A stretch of DNA of 19,603 nucleotides from Alphaproteobacteria bacterium (GTDB lineage Bacteria > Pseudomonadota > Alphaproteobacteria > Rickettsiales > UBA8987), in contig DQGZ01000004.1 of the NCBI GenBank assembly GCA_003531345.1, positions 1 to 19,603 of the forward strand. The letters run 5' to 3'. The position numbers and the translations under genes were made by a program. The notes beneath the pieces were generated by a model. The model ran no database searches. It had not been told where the DNA came from and worked only from the letters and a program-made list of their open reading frames with translations. How positions within the stretch are numbered: position 1 is the stretch's first letter; each line of letters starts with the position of its first letter. This document shows, in pieces, positions 17,033-19,603 of this stretch.

Positions 17033-17085
17033 ATTGTGATACAATGAAGCAATACTGAATTTTACCTGTTTAACTATATAGTTAA
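17033..17085 (+). promoter_or_regulatory. Palindromic elements upstream of the HglS-like gene
   Basis: Two short perfect inverted repeats lie in front of the ATG at 17105: ATTGT-GAT-ACAAT (17033-17045) and the 16-bp palindrome TTAACTATATAGTTAA (17070-17085). The second has an N8 rather than N7 spacing, so it is not a strict CtrA box. TACAAT (17040-17045) could serve as a -10, but the nearest TTGATT is 21 bp away. Either could be an operator; the region is AT-rich and the call is tentative. Confidence 0.35.
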
Positions 17086-17104
17086 TATCCAAGTAACCCT
17101 TTTT

Positions 17105-18349
17105 ATGAAAATATCAAAAAACACCTTAAGAAAAAAATTATTCAAAGAACTTTCTGAAATGTATGCGGCAGAAGTTCCGCTTTATGATAAACTACTGGAA
17201 ACCGTAAAATATACCAATAAACAGGCAGCACAGCAAACCCCCGAACTTGACTTAAGCGAAAAAGAAATTGAGGAATTAAGTTCTGAACGCCATGGTGCAA
17301 TACGTTTGGGTAAGCCAGAAGAAATGGCAATGATGGCACGTTTTTTTAACAGCCTTGATATGCAGCCAGTGAATTTTTATAACCTTGCAGATGCTGGAAG
17401 CAAAAGCCAACCAGTAATTTCAACCGCTTTCAGACCAGTTAAAAATGCTGACCATCGGGTTTTTTGCTCACTATTGATGACAGATTATTTTGATAAGGAA
17501 ACTGAGGAGAAAATAAAGAACGCACTTAAAGACAGGCAGATATTCTCAGCTAAATTAAAAGCACTTATAGAAATATCCGAAAAAGAAGATGGACTTAATG
17601 ACATACAGGCAAAAGATTTTATTAATGAAGCAAAAAAACTTTTCGGTTGGCGCGGCACAGCTATTGACTATGAGCTTTATAATTTAATGGTTGAAAAAAA
17701 ATTCAACATAGCGGCAGATATTGCGTGCTTCCCTAACCCTCATTTAAACCACTTAACACCAAATTCTCTTGATATTGACCTTTTATATTCAGAGATGAAT
17801 AAAAGGTTTAAAACTGACCTTGGCATTTTGAGCGCCAAAGGAATGAAAGACAGTATCGAAGGCCCGCCTGCAATGAAACATTTAGTTTTATTGCGCCAAA
17901 CATCATATAAAGCGCTGGATGAAAAAGTTGAATTCACCAACCTTGATGGTACAAAAATTTCTGCAACACACACAGCACGTTTTGGTGAAATAGAACAGCG
18001 TGGTATTGCCCTTACACCAAAAGGGCGGGCGATATATGACAGGCTAATTTCTGAAAACAAAATAGACTATAAAAGTTTTACTAAAGAACTGCCTGACAAT
18101 TATAATGAATTAAGAAAACAGGAGCTAGCCTATTTCAAAAAAGACAGTACAGGCAATTATAAACCAATAAGATATGAGGATTTTTTACCAGTGAGCGCTG
18201 CGGGTATTTTTGCCTCAAACCTTAGCCAATATGGCACTAAATCTGACAATGAAAGCCGTAAAAAATATACAAAAGAATTATTGGAAACTTATATGGAGAA
18301 AAAGATAATTGAGGCTGATGATTTATATAAAGCAGAGGCTTTACAATAA
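17105..18349 (+). CDS. hglS: 2-oxoadipate dioxygenase/decarboxylase (HglS/YdcJ, DUF1338 family)
   Basis: HglS is a VOC-fold Fe(II) enzyme that converts 2-oxoadipate to D-2-hydroxyglutarate with O2, a late step of lysine catabolism. This 414-residue protein carries the family signatures. These are ERHGAIRLGKPEE (61-73, with His63 and Arg67 in the metal/substrate positions), FFNSLDMQPVNFYNL (80-94), and FPNPHLNHLTPNSLDID (209-225, with the second metal His). HTARFGEIEQRGIALTPKGRAIYD (289-312) supplies the Glu ligand (Glu295). The C-terminal part contains YEDFLPVSAAGIFASNL, also usual for the family. No strong Shine-Dalgarno precedes the ATG. It is followed by a repeat and then a saccharopine-dehydrogenase-like gene, which supports a lysine/aminoadipate role. 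Confidence 0.87.
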   Translation: MKISKNTLRKKLFKELSEMYAAEVPLYDKLLETVKYTNKQAAQQTPELDLSEKEIEELSSERHGAIRLGKPEEMAMMARFFNSLDMQPVNFYNLADAGSKSQPVISTAFRPVKNADHRVFCSLLMTDYFDKETEEKIKNALKDRQIFSAKLKALIEISEKEDGLNDIQAKDFINEAKKLFGWRGTAIDYELYNLMVEKKFNIAADIACFPNPHLNHLTPNSLDIDLLYSEMNKRFKTDLGILSAKGMKDSIEGPPAMKHLVLLRQTSYKALDEKVEFTNLDGTKISATHTARFGEIEQRGIALTPKGRAIYDRLISENKIDYKSFTKELPDNYNELRKQELAYFKKDSTGNYKPIRYEDFLPVSAAGIFASNLSQYGTKSDNESRKKYTKELLETYMEKKIIEADDLYKAEALQ

Positions 18350-18350
18350 C

Positions 18351-18516
18351 CGTCATTGCGAGCTTGCTGGCAGTAGGCAGCAAGCGTGGCAATCCAGAAT
18401 AGTAAAAATACAGCAGTATTTTTGCGTAAATTTCTATAACGAAAAAGTTCTTACTGAACTTTTCCTATTCTGGATCACCACGTCGAAGGACTACTGTCCT
18501 TCTCCTCGTGATGACG
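18351..18516. repeat. 166-bp highly structured palindromic interspersed repeat
   Basis: Two 52-bp arms (18351-18402 and 18465-18516) form an imperfect long inverted repeat. The outer CGTCATTGCGAG pairs with CTCGTGATGACG, and an inner part carries AATCCAGAATAG. Inside each arm is a perfect 7-bp hairpin of different sequence: CTTGCTG/CAGCAAG (18363-18384) and GAAGGAC/GTCCTTC (18485-18502). Between the arms are two more hairpins: AAAAATAC-AGCA-GTATTTTT (18404-18423) and AAAAGTTC-TTACT-GAACTTTT (18443-18463). It begins 1 bp after the HglS stop and shares its ends with the element at 2262-2400. It occupies nearly the whole intergenic gap and could act as a terminator or RNA-processing signal. Confidence 0.8.
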
Positions 18517-18532
18517 AACAGGGGGGAAAATT

Positions 18533-19603
18533 ATGATAAAAAAAGTTTTAATTACTGGTTTAGGTAAGGTTGGTAGTTTAGTTGCAACGTTGCTGTCTGA
18601 AAGTAAATTTGACGTGACGGGCTTAGACAGACAAACCAATAATAAATTCAAGTTCAAAACAATTTCAGGTGATGTTGCCAATGCTGATTTCCTCAAAAAA
18701 ATCTTAAAGAATTATGATGCGGTTGTTTCCGCCCTGCCCTACAATTTAAACAAACAATTAGTTAAAATAGCAGCAGAGCTTGGCGTACATTATTTTGATT
18801 TAACTGAAGATGTTCCAACTGCTGACTATATAAATATGCTCGCTAAAAAATCAAAGTCAGTCCTTGCGCCACAATGTGGCTTGGCACCAGGATTTATTGC
18901 AATAGTAGGTGCTGATTTATCCAAAAACTTTGATGAAATTCGTTCAATAGAATTGCGAGTTGGCGCACTGCCGCAATCCCCAAAGGGTGACTTGGGTTAT
19001 GCGTTCAACTGGTCTGCTGAAGGCGTGGTGAATGAATATTTAAATGATTGCAAAATAATAGACGAAGGAAAAATTAAACTAGTTCCCGCAATGCAGGACT
19101 TGGAAAAAATTGTGATTGATGGCAAAACGCTTGAATGCTTTACCACATCTGGTGGGCTTGGCACCATGTGTGAAACTTACCTCGGCAAGGTTAAGAAGTT
19201 GAATTACAAAACAATGCGCTACCCTGGGCATATGAAGTTGATGAAGTTCTACTTCCATGAACTTATGATGAAGGAAGATCGAAAAAAGGCAGGTGAAATT
19301 TTAGTAAATGCAAAACCACCAGTAAATGATGATGTGGTTTATGTTCATGCTGCGGTGGAGGGATATAAAACTAAAGCAAAGAATAAAAAGGAACTCTACC
19401 GTGATGAATTTGTAAAAGCCTATTACCCAAAGACAATCGCTGGGCAGGAATGGCGTGCAATCAGTTGGACAACCGCCTGCTCAATAGCCGCAGTGGTGGA
19501 AATGGTTTCAAAAGGTGATTTACCACAAAAAGGGCTTATCAAGCAGGAAGAAATTAGCTTTGCTAAGTTTTTGAAGACAAAAAATGGTTGGTATTATAAT
19601 TAA
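18533..19603 (+). CDS. Saccharopine dehydrogenase-family protein
   Basis: This is a 356-residue NAD(P)-dependent dehydrogenase. An N-terminal Rossmann fold starts with VLITGLGKVGS (5-15), has an acidic residue at the end of beta2 (GLDRQ, 30-34) and continues with DAVVSALPYNLN (62-73). FDLTEDV (88-94) and APQCGLAPGFIAIVGADL (112-129) are typical of the saccharopine dehydrogenase/lysine 6-dehydrogenase family, as is the later TSGGLGTMCETYLG. The neighbour HglS-like gene suggests a role in lysine degradation, as saccharopine dehydrogenase or lysine 6-dehydrogenase; which one cannot be settled here. GGGGGG (18521-18526), just after the repeat, is a strong Shine-Dalgarno 6 bp before the ATG. The stop codon is the last three bases of the window. 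Confidence 0.85.
   Translation: MIKKVLITGLGKVGSLVATLLSESKFDVTGLDRQTNNKFKFKTISGDVANADFLKKILKNYDAVVSALPYNLNKQLVKIAAELGVHYFDLTEDVPTADYINMLAKKSKSVLAPQCGLAPGFIAIVGADLSKNFDEIRSIELRVGALPQSPKGDLGYAFNWSAEGVVNEYLNDCKIIDEGKIKLVPAMQDLEKIVIDGKTLECFTTSGGLGTMCETYLGKVKKLNYKTMRYPGHMKLMKFYFHELMMKEDRKKAGEILVNAKPPVNDDVVYVHAAVEGYKTKAKNKKELYRDEFVKAYYPKTIAGQEWRAISWTTACSIAAVVEMVSKGDLPQKGLIKQEEISFAKFLKTKNGWYYN

Noticed and set aside
17070..17085. The palindrome as a third CtrA box
   Set aside because: Spacing between the TTAA halves is eight, not seven.

Overview
The window looks like a chromosomal segment of an AT-rich alphaproteobacterium (about 36-38% GC by eye). Three things suggest this: paired TTAA-N7-TTAA boxes of the CtrA type in an intergenic region, interspersed structured repeats with CGTCATTGCGAG ends of the kind common in Rickettsiales-like genomes, and the housekeeping gene content. 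No rRNA, tRNA, CRISPR array, transposase or phage gene was seen. I cannot name the genus; a Rickettsiales/Holosporales-like lineage or an AT-rich free-living relative both fit.

Left part (1-7202). It starts with a 12-TM APC-superfamily permease of the KimA (potassium importer) type carrying a cytosolic C-terminal domain, followed by a palindromic interspersed repeat. Two minus-strand genes come next: an exported redoxin with a single cysteine at its thioredoxin active site, and QueH, an epoxyqueuosine reductase. A minus-strand protein with a degenerate GGDEF domain and an apparently intact EAL (c-di-GMP phosphodiesterase) domain is divergent from plsY-dprA. The last two genes overlap by 23 nt and share a recognisable TATAAT promoter.

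Centre (7381-17104). This part is dominated by one minus-strand gene of about 8.6 kb, encoding a roughly 2,880-residue, almost cysteine-free protein. It consists of about 19 beta-sandwich (cadherin/VCBS/Ig-like) modules in at least three recurring families plus an unrecognised C-terminal tail. There is no Sec signal and no RTX nonapeptide array. Its 3' end overlaps a lipoprotein alpha/beta-hydrolase gene, so the two are probably cotranscribed. Upstream of the giant gene lie a consensus -10 and two CtrA-type boxes, one at the -35 position. This suggests cell-cycle or developmental control of a surface or secreted adhesin.

Right part (17105-19603). A DUF1338/HglS 2-oxoadipate dioxygenase/decarboxylase gene and a saccharopine-dehydrogenase-family gene are codirectional, and together suggest lysine catabolism through 2-aminoadipate/2-oxoadipate. 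They are separated by a 166-bp highly structured palindromic repeat that ends a few bases before the second gene's Shine-Dalgarno sequence. The window ends exactly at that gene's stop codon.
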